Below, piece after piece: positions 1-7,329 of a stretch of 9,552 nucleotides of DNA (its first letter is position 1; each line of letters opens with the position of its first letter). Made by a program: the position numbers and the translations under genes. Below the pieces are notes generated by a model. That model saw nothing but the letters and a program-made list of their open reading frames with translations, did no database searches and had not been told where the DNA came from. The stretch is from NCBI GenBank assembly GCA_903944755.1, contig CAJATB010000064.1:1-9552 (forward strand), given 5' to 3'. The DNA is from an uncultured Bacteroidota bacterium. GTDB lineage: Bacteria; Bacteroidota; Bacteroidia; Chitinophagales; Chitinophagaceae.

Positions 1-473
1 CAATAGCCAATTAATAAATACGAACACAAGCCTACTCCTTCCCAACCAATGAACATAATTACATAATTATCCCCCAGTACTAAAAGCAACATAGAGAAAA
101 TAAATAAATTTAAATAGGCAAAATAACGGGCGTAATGAGGAGCTTCCTCGTCCTTCATATAAGCCGTAGAATATAAATGAATCAAAGTACCTACACCCGT
201 AATTACCAATAAGAACAAAGAAGACAAGGCATCCACCTTTAAGTCAAATGGTATTTTAAACTTACTAGTATTGATAAAATCAAAATAATGAACAGTCATT
301 GCGCCATGTTCCTGTAAATTCCAAAAAGCGATTAAGCTAAAAACGAAGGAGGCGAATATGTACATTGTTGCCTGAGTTGCAACCATTTTTTTGCTCCAAA
401 TATTACGGCCTAGTCCATTGAATAAAAATCCAACTAATGGCCAAAGTACTATTAAACCTATTATTACTTTCAT
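1..473 (-). CDS. nuoL: NADH-quinone oxidoreductase subunit L (NuoL), N-terminal part, cut by window edge
   Basis: I translated this by hand from the ATG at 473 down to base 1. It gives 157 complete codons with no stop, so the gene continues outside the window. NuoL is the distal antiporter-like, proton-pumping membrane subunit of complex I. The fragment has a hydrophobic first helix, a polar loop, then the segment FDLKVDALSSLFLLVITGVG, typical of the family. It ends in GWEGVGLCSYLLIGY (residues 143-157), the family signature. Glu145 there corresponds to the key proton-channel glutamate (Glu144 in E. coli NuoL). The start lies 10 bases after the nuoK stop, and no Shine-Dalgarno sequence is visible. 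Full-length NuoL is usually over 600 residues, so about a quarter is visible. The identification is secure, and nuoM and nuoN would be expected next. Confidence 0.95.
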   Translation of the reverse strand, partial: MKVIIGLIVLWPLVGFLFNGLGRNIWSKKMVATQATMYIFASFVFSLIAFWNLQEHGAMTVHYFDFINTSKFKIPFDLKVDALSSLFLLVITGVGTLIHLYSTAYMKDEEAPHYARYFAYLNLFIFSMLLLVLGDNYVIMFIGWEGVGLCSYLLIGY

Positions 474-483
474 GCGAACTGAA

Positions 484-819
484 TTAATTCTTTAATCTAT
501 TTAAGAAATTGATGTCTACCGAATGTGTATTACGGAACATCATTACAATTATTGCCAAGCCAACGCTAACTTCAGCAGCAGCTACTACCATAATAAAAAA
601 TACAAATATTTGTGCATCTATTCCGGCGGTAGTACCCGGAGTTACTTGCAATGCTGCACCATGGAACATTTTAGAAAATGCAACCAATAATAAGTTTACT
701 GCATTAAGCATAAGCTCGATACACATAAATACAATAATAGCGTTTCGACGTGTTAATACGCCAATCACTCCAATGCTAAAAAGCGCTAAACACAAATAGA
801 TATAATACTGAATAGGCAT
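484..819 (-). CDS. nuoK: NADH-quinone oxidoreductase subunit K (NuoK)
   Basis: This 111-residue protein is the small three-helix membrane subunit (ND4L type) that takes part in proton transfer between NuoJ and the antiporter-like subunits. The first helix leads into LTRRNAI (residues 22-28). Two buried glutamates known to matter in the family are present: Glu35 in CIELMLNAVNL and Glu83 in AAAEVSVGLAI. Compared with E. coli NuoK (about 100 residues, Glu36 and Glu72), the loop between helices 2 and 3 is about 12 residues longer (HGAALQVTPGTTAGIDAQ, residues 53-70). The start is 11 bases after the nuoJ stop and the stop is 10 bases before nuoL, so it lies tightly inside the operon. Confidence 0.97.
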   Translation of the reverse strand: MPIQYYIYLCLALFSIGVIGVLTRRNAIIVFMCIELMLNAVNLLLVAFSKMFHGAALQVTPGTTAGIDAQIFVFFIMVVAAAEVSVGLAIIVMMFRNTHSVDINFLNRLKN

Positions 820-830
820 ACCTAATAAAT

Positions 831-1331
831 TTATTTTTTTCCAATAATTACTGCTCCAACCATTGCACTCAAAAACAATACACTGCTAATTTCAAAAGGC
901 ACTACATAGTCCGTAAACAATGCTTTACCTAATGGATGTATTAAACCAATATTGCCTTCTTTTAATAATACTTTTTGCCCTTGTAGTTGAACTGTTTGTT
1001 TTACCAATGCCACTAGTAATACTAAAAAACTACCTCCCGATAACACACCAATAAACTTAACTAGTAAATGTTTTTTAAATTCATTTTCTTGTTTAACATT
1101 CATTAGCATAATCACAAATAAGAATAATACCATAATTGCCCCTGCGTAAACTATGATATTTACAATTGCCAAAAATTGCGCATTCAATAAAATATAATGT
1201 CCAGAAATTGCAAAGAATACTAATATCAACCATAGTACACTATGGATTGGGTTCTTGCTCACAAGCACCATTATAGCACTAATTATTACAAATGCAGATA
1301 ATGCGTAAAATAAAATTTCTAATGTACTCAT
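831..1331 (-). CDS. nuoJ: NADH-quinone oxidoreductase subunit J (NuoJ)
   Basis: This 166-residue hydrophobic protein is of the ND6/NuoJ family, a membrane-arm subunit that links quinone-site changes to the proton channels. Helix 3 and its surroundings carry the family signature at residues 52-78, including AIVNIIVYAGAIMVLFLFVI. The last helix ends in FEISSVLFLSAMVGAVIIGKK-like sequence (residues 146-166), where the early glutamate (Glu147) precedes the final membrane segment. I count about five membrane segments, as expected. The polar loop at about residues 110-135 is the most variable part. The ATG lies only 6 bases after the nuoI stop, which suggests translational coupling. Length matches the usual range of about 165-185. 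Confidence 0.96.
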   Translation of the reverse strand: MSTLEILFYALSAFVIISAIMVLVSKNPIHSVLWLILVFFAISGHYILLNAQFLAIVNIIVYAGAIMVLFLFVIMLMNVKQENEFKKHLLVKFIGVLSGGSFLVLLVALVKQTVQLQGQKVLLKEGNIGLIHPLGKALFTDYVVPFEISSVLFLSAMVGAVIIGKK

Positions 1332-1337
1332 AATTAA

Positions 1338-1874
1338 TTATGCTTCTACTCCTTTTGCCATTGCTAAAGCGGACGCTTCAGTTTTTGGATTAGGAATTAA
1401 TAAATCTTCTTTCCCATATATAAAGCCCTTGCGCGTATAGTTAGCCGGCGCAAAAGTTTCACTTAAATAAATAGCATCCTTTGGACAAGCTTCTTCACAT
1501 AATCCGCAAAAAATACAACGCAGCATATTAATCTCATATTTGGCTGCATATTTTTCTTCCTTGTATAAATTTTCCTCTCCTTCCATTCTTTCTGCTGCTT
1601 CCATCGTGATAGCTTCAGCAGGGCAAGCCACTGCACATAATCCACAAGCAGTACATTTTTCACGTCCTTCCTCGTCTCTATTTAAAACGTGAAGGCCCCT
1701 GAATACAGGACTAAACTCACGTTTTTGCTCGGGGTAATGAATAGTAGGCTGCTTTTTGAACATGTGACTAAATGTAATCATCATGCCCTTGATAATATTA
1801 ATCAAATACAAGCGTTCCAAAAACGTCATAGGTTTTCGACTGACTGCTTGTGCTTTATTGGTTAATGGTTGCAT
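1338..1874 (-). CDS. nuoI: NADH-quinone oxidoreductase subunit I (NuoI), two 4Fe-4S clusters
   Basis: This 178-residue peripheral subunit holds clusters N6a and N6b, which carry electrons from NuoG toward NuoB. Two full C-x2-C-x2-C-x3-C-P motifs are visible: Cys74, 77, 80 and 84 (CTACGLCAVACP), and Cys120, 123, 126 and 130 (CIFCGLCEEACP). Each cluster takes three ligands from one motif and the fourth from the other, as in ferredoxin folds. The N-terminal part (residues 16-45) is amphipathic and basic and would sit against the membrane arm. The stretch PTIHYPEQKREFSPVFRGLH and the N-terminus with SRKPMTFLERLYL resemble Bacteroidota NuoI from memory. That supports the first ATG over Met16. It sits 27 bases after nuoH and 6 bases before nuoJ. 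Confidence 0.98.
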   Translation of the reverse strand: MQPLTNKAQAVSRKPMTFLERLYLINIIKGMMITFSHMFKKQPTIHYPEQKREFSPVFRGLHVLNRDEEGREKCTACGLCAVACPAEAITMEAAERMEGEENLYKEEKYAAKYEINMLRCIFCGLCEEACPKDAIYLSETFAPANYTRKGFIYGKEDLLIPNPKTEASALAMAKGVEA

Positions 1875-1901
1875 GTTATATTAAATACTATTTTTTAAAA
1901 A

Positions 1902-2945
1902 TTATAATTTAGCCAAAATAATTGCCCCTGTTAATAACATATTAAATAAGGCCAATGGTATCATTGTTTTCCAACCTAAGCTCATTAATTGATCATATCT
2001 GAAACGAGGAATGGTCCAACGAATCCACATGAATAAGAATATAAATAAAACGATTTTTATTAGCAAAGTGCCCACGCCAATCATTGCAGCAATATTTGGA
2101 GCCACTGTGCTTTCATCAAAGAAAGGCAAATCGTAACCGCCAAAATACATAGATGCCATAATAGCACTACTCATAATCATGTTTATGTATTCAGCAAATA
2201 AGTAGAACCCTAATTTCATAGAAGAATATTCCTGATGGTATCCAAAGTTCAATTCATTCTCTGCTTCTGGTAAATCGAATGGTGTCCTGTTACATTCTGC
2301 CATTGCACAAATGAAGAATATTAAAAATCCTAAAGGTTGATAAACCACATTCCACCAATTACCTGCCACTTGTGCTTCCACAATTGTCTTTAAACTTAAA
2401 GAACCCGTAGTCATCAACAATCCAATTAATGCTAATCCCATTGCAAGCTCATAGCTAATAGCTTGTGAAGCCGCCCTTAATGCCGACAATAAGGAGAATT
2501 TATTATTGGATGCCCAGCCCCCAATCATAATACCATATACTCCCATGCTTACTACTGCAAAAACATAAAGGATTCCAATATTGATGTCGGCAATTTGTAA
2601 TTCAACAGTTCTTCCAAACACATGTATGGCAGTACCCCATGGTATTACTGCGCAAGTAAGTAAACTAGCCGTCATCGCTAAACCCGGTCCAAGAATAAAT
2701 AACCATTTATCGGCGTGACTAGGTATAATTTCTTCTTTAGTAATTAATTTTAAACCATCTGCTAAGGGTTGTAATAAACCAAATGGGCCAGCTCGACTCG
2801 GTCCCGGACGGTCTTGTAAAATAGCGGCTACCTTGCGTTCTCCAAAAGTGGTATAGAGTGCAATGCCTAAACTAGCAAAAACAATAATGGCTATCATTAT
2901 TAATTTTTCTATGATAAAGGCCCAATCAAAGGAAAGAATTGTCAT
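1902..2945 (-). CDS. nuoH: NADH-quinone oxidoreductase subunit H (NuoH)
   Basis: This 347-residue multi-span membrane protein is the ND1 homologue that forms the quinone entry channel and anchors the peripheral arm. Conserved cytoplasmic-loop motifs are all present: ERKV (36-39), RPGPSRAGPFGLLQPLADG (46-64), SYELAMGLALIG (164-175), and AECNRTPFDLPEAENEL (216-232) followed by GYHQEYSSMKLG (235-246). The acidic residues in these loops are those linked to coupling quinone chemistry to proton movement. I see about eight hydrophobic segments, and the length is normal (325-350). The start lies 12 bases after the nuoG stop. The C-terminal block WTIPRFRYDQLMSLGWK (310-326) is also typical. Confidence 0.98.
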   Translation of the reverse strand: MTILSFDWAFIIEKLIMIAIIVFASLGIALYTTFGERKVAAILQDRPGPSRAGPFGLLQPLADGLKLITKEEIIPSHADKWLFILGPGLAMTASLLTCAVIPWGTAIHVFGRTVELQIADINIGILYVFAVVSMGVYGIMIGGWASNNKFSLLSALRAASQAISYELAMGLALIGLLMTTGSLSLKTIVEAQVAGNWWNVVYQPLGFLIFFICAMAECNRTPFDLPEAENELNFGYHQEYSSMKLGFYLFAEYINMIMSSAIMASMYFGGYDLPFFDESTVAPNIAAMIGVGTLLIKIVLFIFLFMWIRWTIPRFRYDQLMSLGWKTMIPLALFNMLLTGAIILAKL

Positions 2946-2957
2946 GCTATTTTTATA

Positions 2958-4082
2958 TTAGGCGTTTTCAATTTTATTATTAAAAGTATCACCATGAGCA
3001 GGTCCGTGAATTTTGCCTAAATGTATTTGCGACTGATTCACTTCACTTTCGTCATGAATATCAAGTAACAAATGAGGCGTTCTTCCACCATTAACAGCTT
3101 TAAATGTTTCAGTTGGTTTAGTCATCCCTACATTTCCAGCATAATGCCCTTGCGCAATAACCGATTGTCTGCTAATAGCACGAGGCCCTTCTATTACCCA
3201 GTCACTTGTTTCTTTTTTGTCAAAACGACAAGTATTACAAATCCATCCTGGCTTGCCATCTGGCGTATCTTCAATTTCTCCCCATTCGTCCTTACGTGCT
3301 GTTACACGGTAAACTTCATCTCCTCTATTCCATAAAGTAACACGTCCCGAACAAGTTGGACAATCACGATGCGCATCCATTGGTTTTAAAAACCAAACAC
3401 GATTTTTAAATCGGAATGTTTTATCTGTCAATGCGCCAACCGGACATACATCAATCACGTTACCTATAAATTCATTGTCTAAACTTTTTTCAATATGTGT
3501 TGCAATTTCAGCGTGATCCCCTCTGTCCAAAATACCGTGTACACGCTTATTTGTTAATTGGTCCGCAGTGAATACACAACGGTAACAAAGTATACAACGT
3601 GTCATATGCAATTGTATATTTTTACCTAAATCATGTTTCTTAAAAGTTCTTCTTTGGAACTCATACCTTGTTTCTGATTTCCCATGCTCAAAACTCAAAT
3701 CTTGCAAGTGACACTCTCCTGCTTGATCGCAAATCGGACAATCTAAAGGATGATTTAGTAATAAAAATTCTACCACACCTGCTCTTGCATCAATTACTTT
3801 ATCACTTGTAATATTTTTCACTTCCATGCCATCCATCACTGTCGTTCTACAAGACGCTACTAATTTAGGCATTGGGCGAGGATCCTTTTCGGAACCTTTC
3901 GCAACCTCTACTAAACAGGTACGACATTTTCCACCGCTACCTTGCAATTTGCTATAATAACACATTGCAGGGGGCGCAACGGTTCCGCCAATTTTTCGAG
4001 CAGCTTGCAAAATTGTTGTACCTGCTGGCACTTCAATAGTGATGTTGTCGATAGTTACTTTAAATAATATTTGTTCGCTCAT
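2958..4082 (-). CDS. nuoG: NADH-quinone oxidoreductase subunit G (NuoG), short form without the molybdopterin-type domain
   Basis: This 374-residue iron-sulfur subunit passes electrons from NuoF/NuoE toward NuoI. The N-terminal 2Fe-2S ferredoxin domain has Cys41, 53, 56 and 78 (N1b). Next comes the His-Cys motif HPLDCPICDQAGEC with His111 and Cys115, 118 and 124 (N5). Cys163, 166, 169 and 213 (CILCYRC and DVCPVGAL) form the N4 site. A further four cysteines, Cys241 and 244 (CPTC) and Cys282 and 285 (CNTC), lie where the N7-type site begins in long NuoG proteins, but with different spacing. The roughly 500-residue molybdopterin-like domain of E. coli NuoG (908 residues) is absent. There is no frameshift: the stop is followed 12 bases later by nuoH. 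I recall similarly short NuoG proteins in aerobic Bacteroidota. The tail after about residue 300 is unrecognised and histidine-rich near the end. Confidence 0.95.
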   Translation of the reverse strand: MSEQILFKVTIDNITIEVPAGTTILQAARKIGGTVAPPAMCYYSKLQGSGGKCRTCLVEVAKGSEKDPRPMPKLVASCRTTVMDGMEVKNITSDKVIDARAGVVEFLLLNHPLDCPICDQAGECHLQDLSFEHGKSETRYEFQRRTFKKHDLGKNIQLHMTRCILCYRCVFTADQLTNKRVHGILDRGDHAEIATHIEKSLDNEFIGNVIDVCPVGALTDKTFRFKNRVWFLKPMDAHRDCPTCSGRVTLWNRGDEVYRVTARKDEWGEIEDTPDGKPGWICNTCRFDKKETSDWVIEGPRAISRQSVIAQGHYAGNVGMTKPTETFKAVNGGRTPHLLLDIHDESEVNQSQIHLGKIHGPAHGDTFNNKIENA

Positions 4083-4098
4083 AGTTTATCTTTCTATG

Positions 4099-5451
4099 TT
4101 ATGCAGGTACATGAATTGGATCTGCATAGTGTTGTAAACCGAAATTGCTTGTTTGTGATAAATCAGGATTATTAATATGCCATTCAAATTCATCACGGAA
4201 GTGACGAATTGCAGCAGCCACAGGCCATGCAGCCGCGTCTCCTAATGGACATATGGTATTCCCCTCAATTTTTCTTTGTATATCCCATAATAAATCAATA
4301 TCACTCATTGAACCTTTTCCTGTTTCAATTTTTTGTAATATTTTTTCCATCCAACCGGTTCCTTCACGACAAGGTGAACATTGGCCACAACTTTCATGAC
4401 GATAAAAACGCGCTAGGGTATAAGTGTTTTTAACAATGCACTGGTCTTCGTCTAAAACAATAAAACCGCCCGATCCCATCATAGAACCAGTTGCAAAACC
4501 GCCATCGCTTAAACTTTCATAGTTCATATAACGTGTTTCGCCTTTTGCTGTTTTTAATAATAAATTGGCTGGCAAGATTGGAACAGATGATCCGCCCGGA
4601 ATACAAGCTTTTAATTTCTTGCCATTTGCAATGCCTCCACAAAATTCATCACTATAAATAAAATCTTCTACAGATATAGTCATATCAATTTCATATACCC
4701 CGGGCTTGTTAATATTACCACAAGCTGAAATTAATTTGGTACCTGTGGAACGTCCCACGCCAATTTTAGCATACTCATCGCCGCCCATATTTATAATAGG
4801 CCCAATGGATGCCAATGTTTCTACATTATTTACTACCGTTGGCCTTTGCCATACACCCTGAATGGCAGGAAATGGAGGTTTAATTCTAGGATTACCTCTA
4901 TTTCCTTCTAATGATTCAATTAATGCAGTTTCCTCGCCACAGATATAAGCACCCGCGCCACGTTGTACATGAATAGCACAGTCAAAGCCGGTGCCTAAAA
5001 TATTTTTACCTAACCAGCCATTCGCATGAGCTTCTTTAATGGCTTCTTCTAATATATCCGTAATCCAAGCATACTCCCCTCTGATATAAATATAAGTGTC
5101 GTTTGAACCCAACGCAAAACTGGATACAATTAATCCTTCTAATAATAAGTGTGGCAAAAATTCCATTAAGTAACGATCCTTAAAAGTTCCAGGTTCACTT
5201 TCGTCCGCATTGCAAACTAAGTGACGTGGCACACCTTCGGGCTTTGCAATAAAACTCCATTTCATGCCTGCTGGAAAACCTGCTCCCCCTCTTCCTCTTA
5301 ATCCACTTTTCTTCACTTCCTCAACAATGGATTCGGGATTCATTTCCTTTAAAGCTTTTTCTACCGAACGGTAACCCCCCTCACGACGGTAAACGTCATA
5401 AGTTCTAATCCCAGGAACATGTGCTTTATCCAATAATAATTTTACGCCCAT
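4099..5451 (-). CDS. nuoF: NADH-quinone oxidoreductase subunit F (NuoF), NADH- and FMN-binding
   Basis: This 450-residue subunit is the NADH dehydrogenase entry point: it binds NADH and FMN and carries cluster N3. The glycine-rich motif GLRGRGGAGFPAGMKWSF (50-67) and CNADESEPGTFKDR (80-93) bind nucleotide and FMN. GAGAYICGEETALIESLEG (165-183) is the second family motif. The N3 cluster ligands are Cys355, 358 and 361 (ESCGQCSPCREGTGW) and Cys401 (ICPLGDAAAWPV). Length matches the family (about 430-460). The ATG at 5451 lies 26 bases after the nuoE stop without a recognisable Shine-Dalgarno sequence. The order nuoE-nuoF-nuoG is the usual electron-input module. No key residue is missing. Confidence 0.98.
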   Translation of the reverse strand: MGVKLLLDKAHVPGIRTYDVYRREGGYRSVEKALKEMNPESIVEEVKKSGLRGRGGAGFPAGMKWSFIAKPEGVPRHLVCNADESEPGTFKDRYLMEFLPHLLLEGLIVSSFALGSNDTYIYIRGEYAWITDILEEAIKEAHANGWLGKNILGTGFDCAIHVQRGAGAYICGEETALIESLEGNRGNPRIKPPFPAIQGVWQRPTVVNNVETLASIGPIINMGGDEYAKIGVGRSTGTKLISACGNINKPGVYEIDMTISVEDFIYSDEFCGGIANGKKLKACIPGGSSVPILPANLLLKTAKGETRYMNYESLSDGGFATGSMMGSGGFIVLDEDQCIVKNTYTLARFYRHESCGQCSPCREGTGWMEKILQKIETGKGSMSDIDLLWDIQRKIEGNTICPLGDAAAWPVAAAIRHFRDEFEWHINNPDLSQTSNFGLQHYADPIHVPA

Positions 5452-5477
5452 TTTAATATTTTTAATTCCGGTCTTTA

Positions 5478-5981
5478 TTAATTTTTTGCTGCTGCTTGTG
5501 AACGGTATTCCGTAATTATAGCATCTACTTTTTCTTTAGTCAAATGTTCCTTATAAATCTTTCCCACTTGCATCATTGGTGCATAACCACATGCACCTAA
5601 GCACTCTACTAATTTTAAAGTAAAAATGCCGTCCTTAGTTGTTTCTCCCGGCTTAATATCCAACTGCTGCTGAATATATGTTATGATATTGTCTGAACCA
5701 CTAATCATACAAGGACCAGTTTGGCATACTTCAAAAACAAATTGCCCTACAGGCTTTAAATTATACATGCTGTAAAAACTCGCCACCTCGTATACTTCAA
5801 TTGGTTCAATACTTAATACACTTGCCACGTAATCCATTGTCTCCGTTGATAGCCAACCGTCAAAGCTTTCTTGTGCTAAATGCAAAACTGGCAATAATGC
5901 ACTTTTCTGTTTCCCTTCAGGATAACGTGCAACCAAGCGTTTACACTCGGTCATTTGTTGTTCATTAAATTGAATACTCAT
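5478..5981 (-). CDS. nuoE: NADH-quinone oxidoreductase subunit E (NuoE), 2Fe-2S protein
   Basis: NuoE is the 24-kDa-type thioredoxin-fold subunit that pairs with NuoF and holds the off-pathway 2Fe-2S cluster N1a. From the start chosen here it has 167 residues, close to E. coli NuoE (166). Cluster ligands are Cys86 and Cys91 (CQTGPC) and Cys127 and Cys131 (CLGAC, followed by GYAPMMQVG). The motif VYEVASFYSMY (63-73) is typical. An in-frame ATG exists upstream at 6020 and would add 13 residues (MLCVQSIEKKRFY). I prefer the ATG at 5981 because AGAGG lies about 7 bases before it and the family begins near there. The upstream ATG also sits inside an inverted repeat. The 71-base gap to nuoD is the largest inside the operon. 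Confidence 0.95.
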   Translation of the reverse strand: MSIQFNEQQMTECKRLVARYPEGKQKSALLPVLHLAQESFDGWLSTETMDYVASVLSIEPIEVYEVASFYSMYNLKPVGQFVFEVCQTGPCMISGSDNIITYIQQQLDIKPGETTKDGIFTLKLVECLGACGYAPMMQVGKIYKEHLTKEKVDAIITEYRSQAAAKN

Positions 5982-5985
5982 ATAA

Positions 5986-5992
5986 AACCTCT
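5986..5992 (-). promoter_or_regulatory. Ribosome binding site deciding the nuoE start
   Basis: On the minus strand the bases before the ATG at 5981 read AAAAGAGGTTTTATATG, so a GAGG core sits about 7 bases upstream of the start. It is the only clear Shine-Dalgarno sequence I find before any gene in this window; the others have AT-rich leaders. It favours the internal ATG over the one at 6020, whose nearest AAGGA is about 20 bases away. Confidence 0.6.
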
Positions 5993-6000
5993 TTTTTTCT

Positions 6001-6020
6001 ATGCTTTGCACGCAAAGCAT
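6001..6020. repeat. Perfect inverted repeat between nuoD and nuoE
   Basis: The 9-base arms ATGCTTTGC and GCAAAGCAT flank AC, making a 20-base near-palindrome with no mismatch. In RNA it could form an 8-bp hairpin with a 4-base loop. It lies in the largest gap in the operon, about 10 bases upstream of the nuoE ribosome binding site. On the minus strand it is followed by an A-rich stretch rather than T residues, so it is not a standard terminator of the operon transcript. A role in mRNA processing, stability or protein binding is possible but unproven. Confidence 0.6.
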
Positions 6021-6052
6021 ATTGCTAATTTTAAATCAATTCCTTTTTGCGC

Positions 6053-7279
6053 TTAAGCGTCTAATTCTCCGGCAATTAAATTCAAACTACTCATTGTCAC
6101 TACCGCATCACTTATCATCCCTCCTTTAATTAATTCTGGATAGGCTTGGTAATAAATAAAGCTTGGTCGACGGAAGTGTAAGCGAAATGGTGTTCTTCCT
6201 CCATCGCTAATTAAATAAAACCCTAATTCTCCATTTCCCCCTTCTACTGCATTATATATTTGCCCTTTTGGTAAATCAATTTCGCCCATGATAATTTTAA
6301 AATGCCATATCAATGCTTCCATTTTAGTATATACATCTTCTTTCTTAGGAAGATAATATTCCGGAACATCGGCGTGATAAACATCGGCGTCAGTGCCCTT
6401 GAAGGATTGTACTTTTTCATAAGCTTGCCTAATGATAGAAATACTCTCCCACATTTCCGCATTACGCACTAAGTAGCGATCGTAATTGTCACCTGTAGTG
6501 CCTACAGGAACTGTAAATTCAAAATCCTCATAGCTACTATAAGGTTGTTGCACACGCACATCATAATCCACTCCTGCTGCGCGCAAATTAGGACCCGTAA
6601 ATCCGTAATTCATTGCACGTTCAGCACTTATTCCTCCGGTACCTTGTGTTCGGTCCATGAAAATTCGGTTACGCGTAAACAAGCTTTCAAACTCACGTAA
6701 AGTTTTTGGGTATTCGTTTAAGAATTTTTCGAGTTTCGTAAAAGCCGCATTTGTGAAATTCCTTTCAAAACCGCCAATACGCCCAATATTAGTAGTAAGG
6801 CGGGACCCACATACTTCTTCATATATTTCATAAATTAATTCTCTGTATTGCATTACGTATAAAAACCCAGTATAAGCACCCGTATCAACGCCCACAATGG
6901 AATTACAAATTAAATGGTCTGATATACGGGAAAGCTCCATTATAATTACACGTAAATAATCGACACGTTTAGGTGTTTGTATATTTAAAAACTTTTCGCA
7001 AGTCAAATGCCAGCCCATATTATTAATTGGACTGCTACAATAATTCAATCGGTCAGTGATAGGTGTTATTTGATATAAAGGACGTCGTTCAGCTAGCTTC
7101 TCAAAAGCACGATGAATGTATCCGACAGTTTGCACTGTAGAAACGACACGCTCTCCGTCCACCTCCATTATGTTCTGAAACACGCCGTGCGTAGCAGGGT
7201 GTGTTGGACCAAAGTTTAAAGTAGTGGTCTGTTTTTCAATTGAACCTTCTGGTAATATTATATTATGATTTGCTTCCAT
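6053..7279 (-). CDS. nuoD: NADH-quinone oxidoreductase subunit D (NuoD), quinone-site subunit
   Basis: This 408-residue subunit is the 49-kDa homologue, related to the large subunit of NiFe hydrogenases. Together with NuoB and NuoH it forms the quinone reduction site. The N-terminal motif LNFGPTHPATHG (21-32) carries His31, and Tyr80 lies in ITDRLNYCSS. They correspond to His38 and Tyr87 of the Thermus Nqo4 subunit, which contact the quinone headgroup, and both are offset by the same 7 residues. Other conserved blocks are RISDHLICN, GGFERNF and QGTGGISAERAMNYGFTGPNLRAAG. The C-terminal part has GGRTPFRLHFRRPSF and ends in SLNLIAGELDA; the bacterial family usually ends in ...GE.DR or similar, so the final residue is alanine instead. 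nuoC and nuoD are separate genes here, not fused as in E. coli. The gap to nuoC is 50 bases. Confidence 0.98.
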   Translation of the reverse strand: MEANHNIILPEGSIEKQTTTLNFGPTHPATHGVFQNIMEVDGERVVSTVQTVGYIHRAFEKLAERRPLYQITPITDRLNYCSSPINNMGWHLTCEKFLNIQTPKRVDYLRVIIMELSRISDHLICNSIVGVDTGAYTGFLYVMQYRELIYEIYEEVCGSRLTTNIGRIGGFERNFTNAAFTKLEKFLNEYPKTLREFESLFTRNRIFMDRTQGTGGISAERAMNYGFTGPNLRAAGVDYDVRVQQPYSSYEDFEFTVPVGTTGDNYDRYLVRNAEMWESISIIRQAYEKVQSFKGTDADVYHADVPEYYLPKKEDVYTKMEALIWHFKIIMGEIDLPKGQIYNAVEGGNGELGFYLISDGGRTPFRLHFRRPSFIYYQAYPELIKGGMISDAVVTMSSLNLIAGELDA

Positions 7280-7329
7280 TATAATTTATTGCGCTTTGCT
7301 TTAACTTTTTTTATCGAATGGTAAAGAAA

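Noticed and set aside
509..799. Plus-strand open frame opposite nuoK, and similar plus-strand frames at 3072-3335 and 4209-4433.
   Set aside because: They lie antisense inside well-identified nuo genes, show no family resemblance and have no upstream signals. They are shadows of AT-rich coding DNA.
1463..1663. Second minus-strand frame within nuoI.
   Set aside because: It overlaps the iron-sulfur motifs of nuoI in another frame and resembles nothing. It is a shadow frame.
2958..4082. NuoG as a truncated pseudogene, because it is less than half the E. coli length.
   Set aside because: The frame is clean, all N1b, N5 and N4 ligands are present, nuoH follows after 12 bases, and short NuoG fits the presumed lineage.
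6050..6059. Ten-base palindrome CGCTTAAGCG at the nuoD stop codon.
   Set aside because: It has no loop, is short and overlaps the end of a coding region. It is likely chance.
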